From the NCBI GenBank assembly GCA_964468125.1, contig CAYXVF010000013.1, forward strand, positions 17,544 through 81,543: a stretch of 64,000 bases of DNA, in the 5' to 3' direction. The notes beneath the pieces are model-generated. The model saw only the letters and a program-made list of their open reading frames with translations, had not been told where the DNA came from and made no database searches. The translations under genes and the position numbers were made by a program. This stretch comes from CAYXVF01 sp964468125. Its GTDB lineage: Bacteria > Myxococcota > XYA12-FULL-58-9 > CAYXVF01. Of the stretch, positions 1-9,364 are shown in pieces. Every line of letters begins with the position of its first letter. Position 1 is the first letter of the stretch.

Positions 1-1242
1 GAGCCGAAGGCTGAAGAGACTCCGGGCGCCGACAGCGCTCCCATAGAACAGCCGGAAGAGACGCCCGAAGACAAGAAGGCTGCGGCGCGGGCGATCGACG
101 GACCGACGCTCCTCCTCGCGCAGGCGCAGTTCGACTGGATCGAAAAAGACGGAAAGCGTGTTCCCCAACCCGGCGCGGCGAAGCTGCGCGTACTCCACAT
201 GTCCGGCAACGCCTTCGAGGAAACCGTGCTCGAAGACGAGGACAGCCGCGTCTTCCACAAAGCGATGTGCGTCGACGGCGACGGCCTCGAAGGACTGCTC
301 ACCATCGGGGCGACCGACGCACACCTCAAGCTCTGGCGCTTCAACGCCGGTGAATGGCAAGGCGAGTCACTCTACGAGGGCTCCTACGGCGGTAAATTCG
401 ATCGTCTCCGCGACGTGGAGATCGGAGACGTCGACGGCGATGGCGTGGCGGAGCTCGTCATCGCGACCCACGACCAGGGCGTGGTGGTCGTGGTCGAAAG
501 AGAGGGCGACGCGTGGCGCGCGCGCGAAGTCTTCAAGAAACCGGACACCTTCGTTCACGAGATCGAGCTCGGCGATGTGGACGGCGACGGAAAGCTCGAG
601 ATCTATGCCACTCCTTCGAAGCCCAACCGCGCCGACGCCTCCCAAGACGGCGAGATTCTCACCGTGCGCTTCAACGCGGGGAAGAAGAAGTATGTCGCGA
701 AAACGGTGGTGTCATTCGAAGGGAGTCACGCAAAGGAGATCCTCGTCACCGACCTCGATGGTGACGGGAAGGACGAGCTCTACGGGGCTGTTGAGGCAAG
801 CGTGAAGCCAAGAGACGGCAAGCTGACCGTAGACCAACCGGTCGCGGTGAAGCGCTTCGACCGGGTGAAGCAAGGCTGGAAGACCACCGATGTGGCCGAG
901 TTTCCCGAGGGTCTGCAAGCTCGCGTGCTCCTCGCCGCAGACCTCACCAAGCGAGGCGCGAACGACCTGGTCGTGACGACGATGAAGGATGGGATCTGGC
1001 GGATCGTCCCGAAGAACGACGGCTCCTTCGAGACTGAGGCCGTAGATCAAAGCTCCGGCGGCTTTGAGCACGCGGCACACGCCGTCGACCTCGACGGCGA
1101 CGGTGTCACCGAGCTCTACGTCACCTCCGACGACGACGATGAGATCCGTCGCTACGTTTGGAACGGCTCTGGCTTCGCGAAAACGGTGATCGGAACTCTC
1201 GAGAAGAGCGACCTCGTGTGGAACATCACGAGTTGCCGATGA
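1..1242 (+). CDS. FG-GAP/VCBS repeat protein (5' partial)
   Basis: The frame is open from base 1, so the start lies outside the window; the first ATG in frame (199) is internal. At least four Asp-rich calcium-binding-like motifs of the form D-x-D-G-D-G (DVDGDGVAE, DVDGDGKLE, DLDGDGKDE, DLDGDGVTE) are spaced 50-100 residues apart with beta-strand-rich sequence between them. This is typical of FG-GAP/VCBS repeats that fold into a seven-blade beta-propeller, usually in exported proteins. The visible N-terminal part is an acidic, Pro/Glu-rich linker (repeated EE and PE), which suggests a signal peptide or lipoprotein anchor further upstream. The ligand is unknown. Its 3' end overlaps the convergent otsAB gene by 17 bases. 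Confidence 0.8.
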   Translation, partial: EPKAEETPGADSAPIEQPEETPEDKKAAARAIDGPTLLLAQAQFDWIEKDGKRVPQPGAAKLRVLHMSGNAFEETVLEDEDSRVFHKAMCVDGDGLEGLLTIGATDAHLKLWRFNAGEWQGESLYEGSYGGKFDRLRDVEIGDVDGDGVAELVIATHDQGVVVVVEREGDAWRAREVFKKPDTFVHEIELGDVDGDGKLEIYATPSKPNRADASQDGEILTVRFNAGKKKYVAKTVVSFEGSHAKEILVTDLDGDGKDELYGAVEASVKPRDGKLTVDQPVAVKRFDRVKQGWKTTDVAEFPEGLQARVLLAADLTKRGANDLVVTTMKDGIWRIVPKNDGSFETEAVDQSSGGFEHAAHAVDLDGDGVTELYVTSDDDDEIRRYVWNGSGFAKTVIGTLEKSDLVWNITSCR

Positions 1243-3400
1243 GGCTCTTCAAAAGCTGACGGACCGCCTTCGGGTTCGCAATGCGGTGCATCGCGTGAGT
1301 CGGCTCGCGCCCGACTTTGATCGACATGCCGCCCTCCGGCACCTCGGCGAACATGTCTTCGTCCGTGCGGTCGTCGCCGATCACCGCCACCATGTCGTAA
1401 GGGCCGTGCCCGTCCAAGATGCGTCGCAGCGCAGCGCCTTTTCCGATCCCCTGCGGACGGATCTCGACGATCTTGTGGCCGCGCTGAATCTCCACCGGGG
1501 CGTTGGCCATGACCTCTCTCAGATGTGCGGCCACATCGCGCGCGAGCCATTCGCCAAAGCCGGGCAGCGCTTTGCGGTAGTGCCAGACGAGCGTCGCGTT
1601 CTTGGTCTCTACAAAAGATCCCGGCAATCGAGAGGTGTAGTCGTCTAAAACTTCACGTGTGGACTCCATCCAGGACGTGTCCAGACCTTTGGCGAGATCC
1701 TCCCACTCACCGGAGAGCTTCCACTTGAGCCCGTGTTCTGCCACGATGGCGACCGGAAGATCGCCGAGCCAGCTTTCGAGCGTCTCGGGATCGCGACCGG
1801 AGCTGATCACCAGGTAGTGCCTGTCCTTTTCCGCCAAGCGGCGCAGGAGCTCGATCAGCTCGGACGTCGGGGCCGCATCTTCGGGATTGGGACGCAGCTC
1901 GCTCAGGGTGCCGTCGTAGTCGAGAACGAGCAAAGCGCGCGCGGCGTCACGAAAACGCCGACGCAGCTCGCCCTGCCAGAGCCCGCGCTCGGGTGTGGTC
2001 TCGGATATGATGTCGTGCGCCAACTCTTCGCCCACTGAATCGAGCGCTTTCAGGTAGCGGTTCACCCAGCGATGAATGTCATTTTGCCGAACCCTGCGTC
2101 GCAGCATCCGCATCCTCTGAGCCCGCTCGGAGGCGCTCGATTCGATGGCCGTCTGCATCACAGCGGCGGTGCCATCGATGTCCCAGGGATTGTGCAAAAA
2201 CGCCTCCCCCATCTCCGCTGCAGCTCCGGCGAACTCGCTCAGAATCAGGACTCCGTCGTCCGCGACACGGCTCGCCACGTACTCCTTGGCGACGAGGTTC
2301 ATTCCATCACGAATGGGGGTGACCAGCATCACGTCCGCGGCGCGATACATCGCCACCAGCTCCTCGGGCGACACGGAGCGATAGAGGTAGTTCACCGGGC
2401 TATAGCCCGCGGCCCCGTAGCGGCCGTTGATCGATCCGACGAGTCGATCCACCTCTTCCTTTAGCTCGATGTAGCTCTGGACCGTCTCCCTCGACGGGAC
2501 GGCGAGTTGAACGAGGTTGACCTTTCCCTGGAGGTCTTCGCGCAGCTCGAGGAGGCGCTCGAAGGCACGCAGGCGCAGCGGAATTCCTTTCGTGTAGTCC
2601 ATCCGGTCGACGCCCAAGATGAGGGTGCGCTCCCGAACGTCTTCCGAGATCTGATGCATGCGCTCTTCAATTTTGGGAGAGCGGGCGCGCTTCTGAAACG
2701 TCTCCACATCGATGCCCAGGGGGAAGACCCCCACTCGGCTGACAAAATCGCGAGCATGCCAGTCCTCGTCGAAGTCCACACCGAGAACCCGACCAAAGCT
2801 GGACACTAGGTGTCTGCCGTAATCGTACGTATGGAGGCCGATCAAGTTGGCACCGAGGATTCCCCGGAGGATTTCGTCGTTCTTCGGAAGGAGGCGGAAC
2901 ACCTCGGAGGATGGAAACGGTATGTGGAGAAAGAACCCGACAGTCGCGTCGGGAATGCGCTCGCGCAGCATACGCGGCAAGAGCAGGAGTTGATAATCGT
3001 GCACCCAGATCTGATCACCAGGCTGATAGTGCTCGACCACCGTGTCCGCAAACGCCGCGTTGACCCGCTGGTACGCGGCGAAGTCCTCCACGTCGTAGTC
3101 CACGGTCTCCATCAGATAGTGGAAGAGCGGCCAGAGGGTGCCGTTCGAGTAACCCTCGTAGTGTCGGCGAAGGTCTTGCGGATCCGCATTCACCACCACC
3201 AGGCGCTGCTCTTCGAGCTGTTGCTCAAAGCCCGGTTCCGGGTTCATGCCGAGCGTTCCAATCCAAAGACCGTTCCGCGAGTCGTGTATTGGACCGAGTC
3301 CCGCCACCAGACCGCCAGAGCTTCGGACGAGCCGGACAGTGTCACCTTCGGTGCGCAGGGTGACGGGAAGTCGGTTCGAGACGAGCAAGAGCCTAGACAT
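1226..3400 (-). CDS. otsAB: Bifunctional trehalose-6-phosphate synthase/phosphatase (OtsA-OtsB fusion)
   Basis: A 724 aa two-domain enzyme making trehalose from UDP-glucose and glucose-6-phosphate in the cytoplasm. The N-terminal ~470 residues are a GT20 synthase with SNRLPV, GGLVAGLGP, HDYQLLLLP, HIPFPSSEVF, GVDRMDYTKG and RDGMNLVAKEY. The C-terminal ~240 residues are an HAD-type trehalose phosphatase with DYDGTL (nucleophile Asp), VISSGRD, GKGAALRRIL and IGDDRTDEDMF. Both catalytic cores look intact. The ATG at 3400 was chosen because MSRLLLVSNRLP is the canonical GT20 start and a GGGAGGG-like ribosome site sits upstream; a longer frame to 3436 exists. Many bacteria encode the two enzymes separately. 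Trehalose normally serves osmotic or desiccation tolerance. Confidence 0.95.
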   Translation of the reverse strand: MSRLLLVSNRLPVTLRTEGDTVRLVRSSGGLVAGLGPIHDSRNGLWIGTLGMNPEPGFEQQLEEQRLVVVNADPQDLRRHYEGYSNGTLWPLFHYLMETVDYDVEDFAAYQRVNAAFADTVVEHYQPGDQIWVHDYQLLLLPRMLRERIPDATVGFFLHIPFPSSEVFRLLPKNDEILRGILGANLIGLHTYDYGRHLVSSFGRVLGVDFDEDWHARDFVSRVGVFPLGIDVETFQKRARSPKIEERMHQISEDVRERTLILGVDRMDYTKGIPLRLRAFERLLELREDLQGKVNLVQLAVPSRETVQSYIELKEEVDRLVGSINGRYGAAGYSPVNYLYRSVSPEELVAMYRAADVMLVTPIRDGMNLVAKEYVASRVADDGVLILSEFAGAAAEMGEAFLHNPWDIDGTAAVMQTAIESSASERAQRMRMLRRRVRQNDIHRWVNRYLKALDSVGEELAHDIISETTPERGLWQGELRRRFRDAARALLVLDYDGTLSELRPNPEDAAPTSELIELLRRLAEKDRHYLVISSGRDPETLESWLGDLPVAIVAEHGLKWKLSGEWEDLAKGLDTSWMESTREVLDDYTSRLPGSFVETKNATLVWHYRKALPGFGEWLARDVAAHLREVMANAPVEIQRGHKIVEIRPQGIGKGAALRRILDGHGPYDMVAVIGDDRTDEDMFAEVPEGGMSIKVGREPTHAMHRIANPKAVRQLLKSLIGNS

Positions 3401-3485
3401 GAGACCTACCCTCCCATGCTCCCTCCTTCGGACCAAGTTGCGCAGACCGGTCAGGTGTGTTCGTTAGGGAGTCGGGAGAAACACC

Positions 3486-4037
3486 ATGAGCGATGACGTG
3501 ATTCGTGCCCTCCTCGACGGGCCGATTGGACGAGTACTGACCGAAGCCGACGCGACGGAGATCGCGAGCCTCGGGACCGTGAAGACGCTCGCACACGGGC
3601 AACCACTGTTCGCTGCTGGTGCCGATGCGAAAGCCCTCTACGTCGTGATCGACGGCAGCCTTCAGGTGCTGCTGGGCGCGAGCGACGACGAAACGCCCGT
3701 GGCAACGCTCCTACCGGGCCAGCTCGTGGGCGAGCTCGAGGTGATGACGAAGACGTCGCGTGTGGCGAGCGTTGCCGCCCAGGTAGAGAGCCAGGTGTTG
3801 GAGATCCCAGCCGAAGAATTCGATCGACTCTTGAGCGAGAATCGTTCGAGCGCGACGCGACTCGTCCAAGTGATCGCCAAGACGCTCGCGCGCCGATTGG
3901 CCGCGGTCAACCAACGCCTCACGACCCGCGCGAACGAGCCGCCGCCCGACGAAGATCAGGTCGTGGAGATCGTCGACACTGACGTCACGGTGATCGAAGA
4001 CGACGACCTCGACGTGCTCGACAAACTCTGGTCTTGA
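3486..4037 (+). CDS. Cyclic-nucleotide-binding domain protein
   Basis: A 183 aa protein with a single CRP/FNR-type cNMP-binding beta-barrel over residues ~20-140 (motifs LFAAGADAKALYVVIDGSLQV, split here by family as the P-loop side, and PGQLVGELEVMT, the phosphate-binding cassette region). The usual Arg of the cassette is not obvious, so ligand binding is uncertain. There is no C-terminal helix-turn-helix; the tail is acidic (VIEDDDLDVLDKLW), so it is not a classical CRP regulator. A second protein of the same design is encoded at 9361-9864. It is transcribed divergently from otsAB and convergently with the PilZ gene, two bases away. Confidence 0.8.
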   Translation: MSDDVIRALLDGPIGRVLTEADATEIASLGTVKTLAHGQPLFAAGADAKALYVVIDGSLQVLLGASDDETPVATLLPGQLVGELEVMTKTSRVASVAAQVESQVLEIPAEEFDRLLSENRSSATRLVQVIAKTLARRLAAVNQRLTTRANEPPPDEDQVVEIVDTDVTVIEDDDLDVLDKLWS

Positions 4038-4038
4038 T

Positions 4039-4416
4039 TCATTGACCGAAGAGAGTGGCGCCGCTGACTGGCACTCCGCGATCGCGGAGAAACTGACCGA
4101 GCTGCTGCATTTGCTCCGGCGGAAGGTTCACGATCCGAAAGGCGATCCCCGGCCGGCTCTCCGAATACTGCTCCGGACGGTAAGCGTTGACCCGAACGAC
4201 CTCCGCTTCGATCTCGAAGGGTAGGGCCTCGTCTTCTGGAACGTCCGGAACGAGAGTGACGCGCACACCGATCGAGAGCTCGTGAGAAGTCTCCACGAAG
4301 ATCCCGGACTCGGACATGTCCACGACGGGACCCGACCAGAAAGCGCCGTCTACATCGTAGATGACATTCAGGTTCGCGACCGCGTAACGGGGGGCTCGGG
4401 ATTTTTCGTCGTTCAT
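4039..4416 (-). CDS. PilZ domain protein
   Basis: A 125 aa single-domain protein. The PilZ D/N-x-S-x-x-G motif is present as DMSESG at residues ~33-38, followed by the expected strand FVET. The N-terminal Arg motif, canonically RxxxR, appears only as RAPR (R7, R10), so one Arg is missing or shifted and c-di-GMP affinity is uncertain. It lies nine bases downstream of kdsD on the same strand and is probably co-transcribed. Small PilZ proteins of this type are numerous in Myxococcota and often act as c-di-GMP adaptors in motility or envelope control. Confidence 0.85.
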   Translation of the reverse strand: MNDEKSRAPRYAVANLNVIYDVDGAFWSGPVVDMSESGIFVETSHELSIGVRVTLVPDVPEDEALPFEIEAEVVRVNAYRPEQYSESRPGIAFRIVNLPPEQMQQLGQFLRDRGVPVSGATLFGQ

Positions 4417-4425
4417 GACTCTCCG

Positions 4426-5445
4426 TCACATGATACGCGCGCTCAGCAGATCCTGCACGTCCAGGAATCCAACTGAGCGGCCATCTCCGTCGATCACCGG
4501 CACCTGGTCGATTTTGTGCTCGCGCATGAGTGCAGCGGCCTCCACCACGAGCTGCTCGGGACGCACGGCTTTCGGGTTGCGATGCATGACGTCCACCACC
4601 GGCGTGGCGATGGCGAAATGGTCCTCCTCCAGGAGACGCCGGAGGTCGCCGTCCGTGAAGAAACCCGTCACGCGCCCCTCGCCGTCTAGCACCGTCGTGG
4701 CACCGGGTCGCCCGGGGGTACAGGTCATGACGTGGAGAACCTCGCGCAGGGTCTGACTCTCTTCGACCGTCGGGTTCTGGTCACCGCGACGCATCACCTC
4801 GTAGACCTTCATGAGCTTGCGGCCGAGGCTTCCGCCCGGATGAAAACGCGCATACTCCTCCGGTCCGAACCCACGACACTCAAAGAGGCAGAGGGCGAGC
4901 GCATCACCGAGGGCCATCATCGTCGTGGTGCTCACCGTAGGCACGAGTCCGAGCGACCCCGCCTCGGTCAGCTCCCCGATCGACAAGGTCACGTCCGCGT
5001 GGCGAGCCAAGGAGGACGACGGATCTCCCACCATCGCGACGAGCTTTGCACCGATGTCTCGCACCGGGCGCACCAATCGCACCGTCTCCTGCGACTCACC
5101 GCTGTTCGAGAGGGCGAGGACCACATCCCGAGGGCTCAAGCGACCGAGGTCCCCGTGGGAGGCTTCTGCGGCGTGGAGAAACAGCGACGGCGTCCCGGTG
5201 GAAGCGAGGGTGGCGGAGATCTTCTGCCCGACCAATCCGCTCTTGCCCATGCCGGTGACCACCACCATGCCGTCGCACTCGAGCATCAAGCGCAGTGCCG
5301 CCACGAAGCTCGCATCGAGGCGTTGCGTGAGGGCGCCGACGGCGGCGCTCTCGAGCTCCAGGAGATGCTTCGCCTCGGAAAGCGCCTCTTCCACGTCGAG
5401 CTGGCCGAGGCGTGCCGGGTGTTTCATGAGTTTGTCGCTCGCCAC
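4426..5445 (-). CDS. kdsD: Arabinose-5-phosphate isomerase, KdsD/KpsF/GutQ family
   Basis: A 339 aa protein with an N-terminal SIS sugar-isomerase domain (VVVTGMGKSGLVGQKI, HAAEASHGDLG, LALSNSGES) and two C-terminal CBS domains (residues ~215-335), the standard KdsD/KpsF architecture and length. The family converts ribulose-5-phosphate to arabinose-5-phosphate, the first step towards KDO for lipopolysaccharide, in the cytoplasm. The SIS Glu/His/Ser residues are in place. The chosen GTG start at 5445 has no clear ribosome site; an ATG at 5427 (MKHPARLGQL) is an equally good start. It precedes the PilZ gene in a two-gene unit. No other KDO genes are nearby. Confidence 0.92.
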   Translation of the reverse strand: MASDKLMKHPARLGQLDVEEALSEAKHLLELESAAVGALTQRLDASFVAALRLMLECDGMVVVTGMGKSGLVGQKISATLASTGTPSLFLHAAEASHGDLGRLSPRDVVLALSNSGESQETVRLVRPVRDIGAKLVAMVGDPSSSLARHADVTLSIGELTEAGSLGLVPTVSTTTMMALGDALALCLFECRGFGPEEYARFHPGGSLGRKLMKVYEVMRRGDQNPTVEESQTLREVLHVMTCTPGRPGATTVLDGEGRVTGFFTDGDLRRLLEEDHFAIATPVVDVMHRNPKAVRPEQLVVEAAALMREHKIDQVPVIDGDGRSVGFLDVQDLLSARIM

Positions 5446-5494
5446 GGACCCGGTGTATCAGCCGAGGCAGGCTTTTTGAAGCGCGGAGGCACGG

Positions 5495-7075
5495 ATGTCG
5501 ATTCGGGAAAATGACGGCGAAATTGCGGCGCTCGGCCGCAAGAACCTGGAATCGGTCGTCCGTGTGGACAGCCAGAGCGACGAGCGCTCCGCGACGATCC
5601 CGAGCAGCGAAGGGCAGCGGGAGCTCTCCCAGCAACTCCGCACCTTCTTCTCCGAGTGCGGCGCGGAGGTCTCAGTCGACGAGAACGCGAACGTGGTCGC
5701 TAGGCTCGCCGGACGTGGCGCGGGAGCGGATGGGCCGCCTGTGGCGCTCATGGTTCATCTCGATACGGCACGAGGAAGCGAAGCGGTACCCACCCTCGAA
5801 CTCCTTCCTCGCTGGGATGGCTCCCGCATCCCCTATCCTGCCAATGAACGGCTGCAGGTGGATATCGAGACCTACCCGGCGACACGGACCTACCTCGGGC
5901 ACGATCTGCTTTACGGACCCGGCAGAGCGCCCATGGGCCTCGACGACAAGCTCGGCCTCGCTCACATGATGACCTTGGCCGAGCTGTTGAAGAGCAATCC
6001 GGAGGTGCCGCACCCGCCACTTCTTCTGGTAGGGCGCCCGGACGAAGAGATCGGCCGCATGGAGGCGGTGGAGGGCCTCGCGAAGTTGTTCAGTGAGGAG
6101 GGCGTGGCCTTTGGCTACACGCTGGACGGGATTCTCCCCTTTGAGGTCAACGTGGAGAACTTCAACGCGTCCGGGGCTTCCATGGTGTTCACCCACGAGG
6201 CCCCCGCAGCAAGGTACCCGATCGGCGTCGCGCTCCACATCGGCGGCGTCAACACCCACGGCTGTACCGCCAAGGAAGAGGGATATCGCTCGGCGACGCG
6301 CCTCGCCGCGGAAATCGTCGTTCGAATGGAGGACGAGGGTTTGCTGCCGGACGCCCTCTTGCCCGCCTCCTTTACCTCGAACTTAGCCACTGAATGTAAT
6401 GGCGTGCTCGAAATGATGGCGCGCGATGAAGACGCGCGTGCTGCTCTGGTCCGCGTCGCGCAGGCGGTATTCGACCCGCACATTCCGCGCGGTGCGTCAC
6501 TCGCCTTTGCTTCCGTCGAGGTCGAGAACCCGGACGGCGCGGTCCTGCGCATGCTGCACTTCGTCCGCGACTTCTACCGTTCGAGCCCTGGTTTTGTGCT
6601 GGCGGCGGAAGACTCGGAGGGCTTTGAGGGCTACTCGAACCTCTATCGTGCGCTTCCGACGAACGGCGGGCTCCGCGTAGACGCGCGCCTGAGAGATTTT
6701 GACCCGGAGGTTCTCGAGCAACGAGTGCGACACCTGCGCGAGCTCGCGGAGCGCCACGGTGCCGTCGACGTCCGAATCCAGCCCCAGTACGTCAACATGG
6801 GCCCGCGCCTGCGCCGACACCCGGAGCTGGTGGACTTTGCGCGAAAGGCCGGGGACGCGGTGGGGCGACACTGCGAGGTCCGTCCGATCCGGGGCGGCAC
6901 GGGCGTCGACCCCTTTCTCGACCGCGGCATTCCGGTTGCCAACCTCGGAACCGGCTATTTCGCCCTGGAGAGCGAAAAGGAGTTCACGTCGATGCAGATG
7001 CTCGCGGGCCACGGTCGCTGGCTCGTCGAGCTGGTCCGAGTCATCGCCGCGGGGCCCGCAAACCGTAGACAATAG
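5495..7075 (+). CDS. M20-family zinc peptidase (PepT-like)
   Basis: A 526 aa cytosolic metallopeptidase of the M20 clan. Zinc-site motifs are visible: HLDT near residue 89, GLDDK near 150, PDEEIG near 187 and a C-terminal RGGTGVDPF block. The arrangement is closest to peptidase T (tripeptide aminopeptidase), but it is about 100 residues longer than typical PepT, with additions before the GLDDK motif and in the lid domain. The start has a good GGAGG ribosome site five bases before ATG. Substrate is inferred to be short peptides. It is transcribed divergently from kdsD. Confidence 0.85.
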   Translation: MSIRENDGEIAALGRKNLESVVRVDSQSDERSATIPSSEGQRELSQQLRTFFSECGAEVSVDENANVVARLAGRGAGADGPPVALMVHLDTARGSEAVPTLELLPRWDGSRIPYPANERLQVDIETYPATRTYLGHDLLYGPGRAPMGLDDKLGLAHMMTLAELLKSNPEVPHPPLLLVGRPDEEIGRMEAVEGLAKLFSEEGVAFGYTLDGILPFEVNVENFNASGASMVFTHEAPAARYPIGVALHIGGVNTHGCTAKEEGYRSATRLAAEIVVRMEDEGLLPDALLPASFTSNLATECNGVLEMMARDEDARAALVRVAQAVFDPHIPRGASLAFASVEVENPDGAVLRMLHFVRDFYRSSPGFVLAAEDSEGFEGYSNLYRALPTNGGLRVDARLRDFDPEVLEQRVRHLRELAERHGAVDVRIQPQYVNMGPRLRRHPELVDFARKAGDAVGRHCEVRPIRGGTGVDPFLDRGIPVANLGTGYFALESEKEFTSMQMLAGHGRWLVELVRVIAAGPANRRQ

Positions 7076-7175
7076 TCTACGGCCTGTGCTAGTGCTTGCG
7101 ACTGCGCACGGGAGCCGCAAGCTAGGAGGGCGCCTCGACGAACGGGGCGGCCGAAAAAGACCTGCGGGCGCACAG

Positions 7176-8321
7176 ATGGACGAACCGAAAAGTCTCGAGA
7201 GGATTCTGACTCCGGTCTCGGTACCCCCCGAGGAGCCCGGGCGCCCGACCGTTGCCCCCGATCCTGCGCGGGTCGCAGTCCTCCTGAACAAGAACGCGCG
7301 CCGCGTGACGGACAAGCTCGCCGACAAGATGGAGCGAGTGGTGGGCCGGGACAATCTGTACTACTCACGCTCCCTCGAAGAAGCGGAATCGTTCAGCCGA
7401 GAGATCGTCAGCCGCGGTTATGGCACCGTCGTGTGCGGCGGCGGCGACGGCACCCTCGTCCAAACGGTGAACCTGATTCAGCAGCACGTGCGCAAGAGCA
7501 ATGCGTGGCGCGCGGAGCGCTCGCGGCGAACGGGCGAGGAGCAGAGCAACATAGGAACGCCGCGGTTCGCCTTCCTGCGTCTCGGCACCGGCAACGCGGT
7601 CAGCGACCTCGTCGGCTCTACGGATCCGATCGCCGACCTCAAGCGCGTGGTGGACCTGATGCCGAGCCGGACCCAGTCGATTCCGATGCTGACCAACGGC
7701 GAGGAGCGCTTCTTCTTCGCCGGCCTCGGCAACGATTCTCTCATTCTAGACGACTATCACTGGCTCAAAGAACGCACGCACCATCCGCTGCTGAAGCCGT
7801 TCGTGCACGGCGTGAGCGGCTATTTGGCGGCAGGGCTGCTGCGGACCTTTCCGCGCGTCCTGTTCGGTCGCAACGTTCGGCCGGAGGTCCGGGTGAAAAC
7901 CCTGGGACGGGGCTACTACGTCGACCCGCGGCGCGGGGACTTTGCTGAAGAGCTCGAGCCGGGGACGGTCGTCTTCGAGGGGCCCGCGAGCTTCGTCGGT
8001 GCCGCGACGATTCCGTACTTCGGATATCGATTCAAAGCGTTCCCGTTCGCGCGGATCATGCCGAAAATGATGAATCTCCGGGTCTCCACCATCAAGCCGC
8101 TCTCCGCCGTATGCCATCTGCGGGGCATGTGGCGCGGCACCTACCGACACCCGAAGAAGTTCCTCGATTTCATGGTCGAGGCGTTTCAGGTGGAGCTCGC
8201 GCGCCCGTTCCCGTGGGAACACTCCGGAGATACCCAGGGTCCCACCGACGAGCTCTTCCTGCAGGTCGCTCCGGAGCCGCTCGAGTTGGTGGATTTTCAC
8301 GGCGCACGGCCATTTTCCTGA
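7176..8321 (+). CDS. Diacylglycerol/sphingosine kinase-like lipid kinase
   Basis: A 381 aa protein with the DAGK catalytic fold. The nucleotide-binding loop is CGGGDGTLVQTVN and the second conserved block is RLGTGNAVSDLVG; VLLNKNARRVT near the N-terminus is the usual first strand. Such enzymes phosphorylate diacylglycerol or related lipids at the membrane face. A ~30-residue insertion rich in Arg separates the two motifs, and there is an extended C-terminal domain. The ATG at 7176 was chosen because upstream sequence in frame is low-complexity and overlaps the intergenic spacer. The ribosome site is weak, so the start is uncertain. Confidence 0.82.
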   Translation: MDEPKSLERILTPVSVPPEEPGRPTVAPDPARVAVLLNKNARRVTDKLADKMERVVGRDNLYYSRSLEEAESFSREIVSRGYGTVVCGGGDGTLVQTVNLIQQHVRKSNAWRAERSRRTGEEQSNIGTPRFAFLRLGTGNAVSDLVGSTDPIADLKRVVDLMPSRTQSIPMLTNGEERFFFAGLGNDSLILDDYHWLKERTHHPLLKPFVHGVSGYLAAGLLRTFPRVLFGRNVRPEVRVKTLGRGYYVDPRRGDFAEELEPGTVVFEGPASFVGAATIPYFGYRFKAFPFARIMPKMMNLRVSTIKPLSAVCHLRGMWRGTYRHPKKFLDFMVEAFQVELARPFPWEHSGDTQGPTDELFLQVAPEPLELVDFHGARPFS

Positions 8322-8422
8322 GCCGACCCGGCATTGTGGGATCGGGGATCGCGTTGTAGGATCGACGAAGCTCAGCGCTTCGAACCCAACTCGAACTGCA
8401 GGGGCTGAAGGCGCGCCCCAGA

Positions 8423-9364
8423 GTGACCACGTTGATGAAGAGACTCGCGATACTGCTCGGGGCCCTGGCCCTCCTCACCGCCGCCCCCGCCCTCGCATCC
8501 GATGGCCCCTTCCCCGTTCCGAAACAGATCGAAGGGCGCGTGTGGTTTTGGGAGCAGATCTTCGGACGCTACGAAAGCGACCAGGCGGTCCTGCACGACC
8601 GAGAGGACCCGGAGATCGTCTGGCAGGTGATCGACCTTCCATCGCACCCGAACACGACGCGTGAGAAGAATCTGCGGCGCGCCGCGGTCAATTCGGCGCT
8701 CGCCGATCTTCGCGTCCGCCTAACCCAACTCGAAAAAAACCCCAAGCCTCGGGATGAGATCGACCGGAAGCTCCTGGACGTCGCGGGTGGTGACCCGAAG
8801 CTGCTCGACGGCGCGGCGAGTCGTGTGCGTTCTCAAACCGGCGTCGCGGACAAGTTTCGTGCGGGAGTCGCGCGCTCCAAGAAACACCTTCGGCTCATCC
8901 ATACCGCTCTCGACGCCGAGGGCGTTCCGCGCGAGCTCGCCGCCTTGCCCTTTGTCGAGTCGATGTTCACTCCGACCGCCCGCTCCCACGCCGGCGCTGC
9001 AGGTCTCTGGCAGCTGATGCCGGCCACAGCCCGGGGCCTGGGGCTCAGAGTCACCCGCGCCCGTGATGATCGGCTAGATGTCGCCAAGGCCACCAAGGCG
9101 GCCGCGCGCATGCTCCGCGACAACTACCGCATGCTCGGTAATTGGCCCCTCGCGATCACCGGATACAACCACGGGCCCTACGGAGTGAAGCGCGCCACGC
9201 AGCAACTCAAGACCGAGGACCTGGGCGAGCTGATCGATCGCTACGAAAAATCGACCTGGGGCTTCGCATCGAAGAATTTTTACGCGGAGTTCGTCGCGGC
9301 GTCGCGGATCTTCGAGCGAGCGATGTCCGCACAGGCCGACGAAATTGCGAGGGGGGAACCATGA
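8423..9364 (+). CDS. Lytic transglycosylase (SLT domain, MltD-like)
   Basis: A 313 aa exported murein hydrolase. The N-terminus is a cleavable signal (KRLAILLGALALLTAAPALA). The SLT domain occupies residues ~165-290, with the catalytic Glu in LPFVESMFTP followed by AGAAGLWQLMP and the ITGYNHG motif. It cleaves the glycan strand of peptidoglycan to 1,6-anhydro-muropeptides. There is no LysM domain, unlike full MltD. GTG at 8423 is given, but ATG at 8435, immediately before the signal peptide, is equally plausible. The stop overlaps the ATG of the next gene (ATGA), so the two are translationally coupled. Confidence 0.9.
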   Translation: MTTLMKRLAILLGALALLTAAPALASDGPFPVPKQIEGRVWFWEQIFGRYESDQAVLHDREDPEIVWQVIDLPSHPNTTREKNLRRAAVNSALADLRVRLTQLEKNPKPRDEIDRKLLDVAGGDPKLLDGAASRVRSQTGVADKFRAGVARSKKHLRLIHTALDAEGVPRELAALPFVESMFTPTARSHAGAAGLWQLMPATARGLGLRVTRARDDRLDVAKATKAAARMLRDNYRMLGNWPLAITGYNHGPYGVKRATQQLKTEDLGELIDRYEKSTWGFASKNFYAEFVAASRIFERAMSAQADEIARGEP

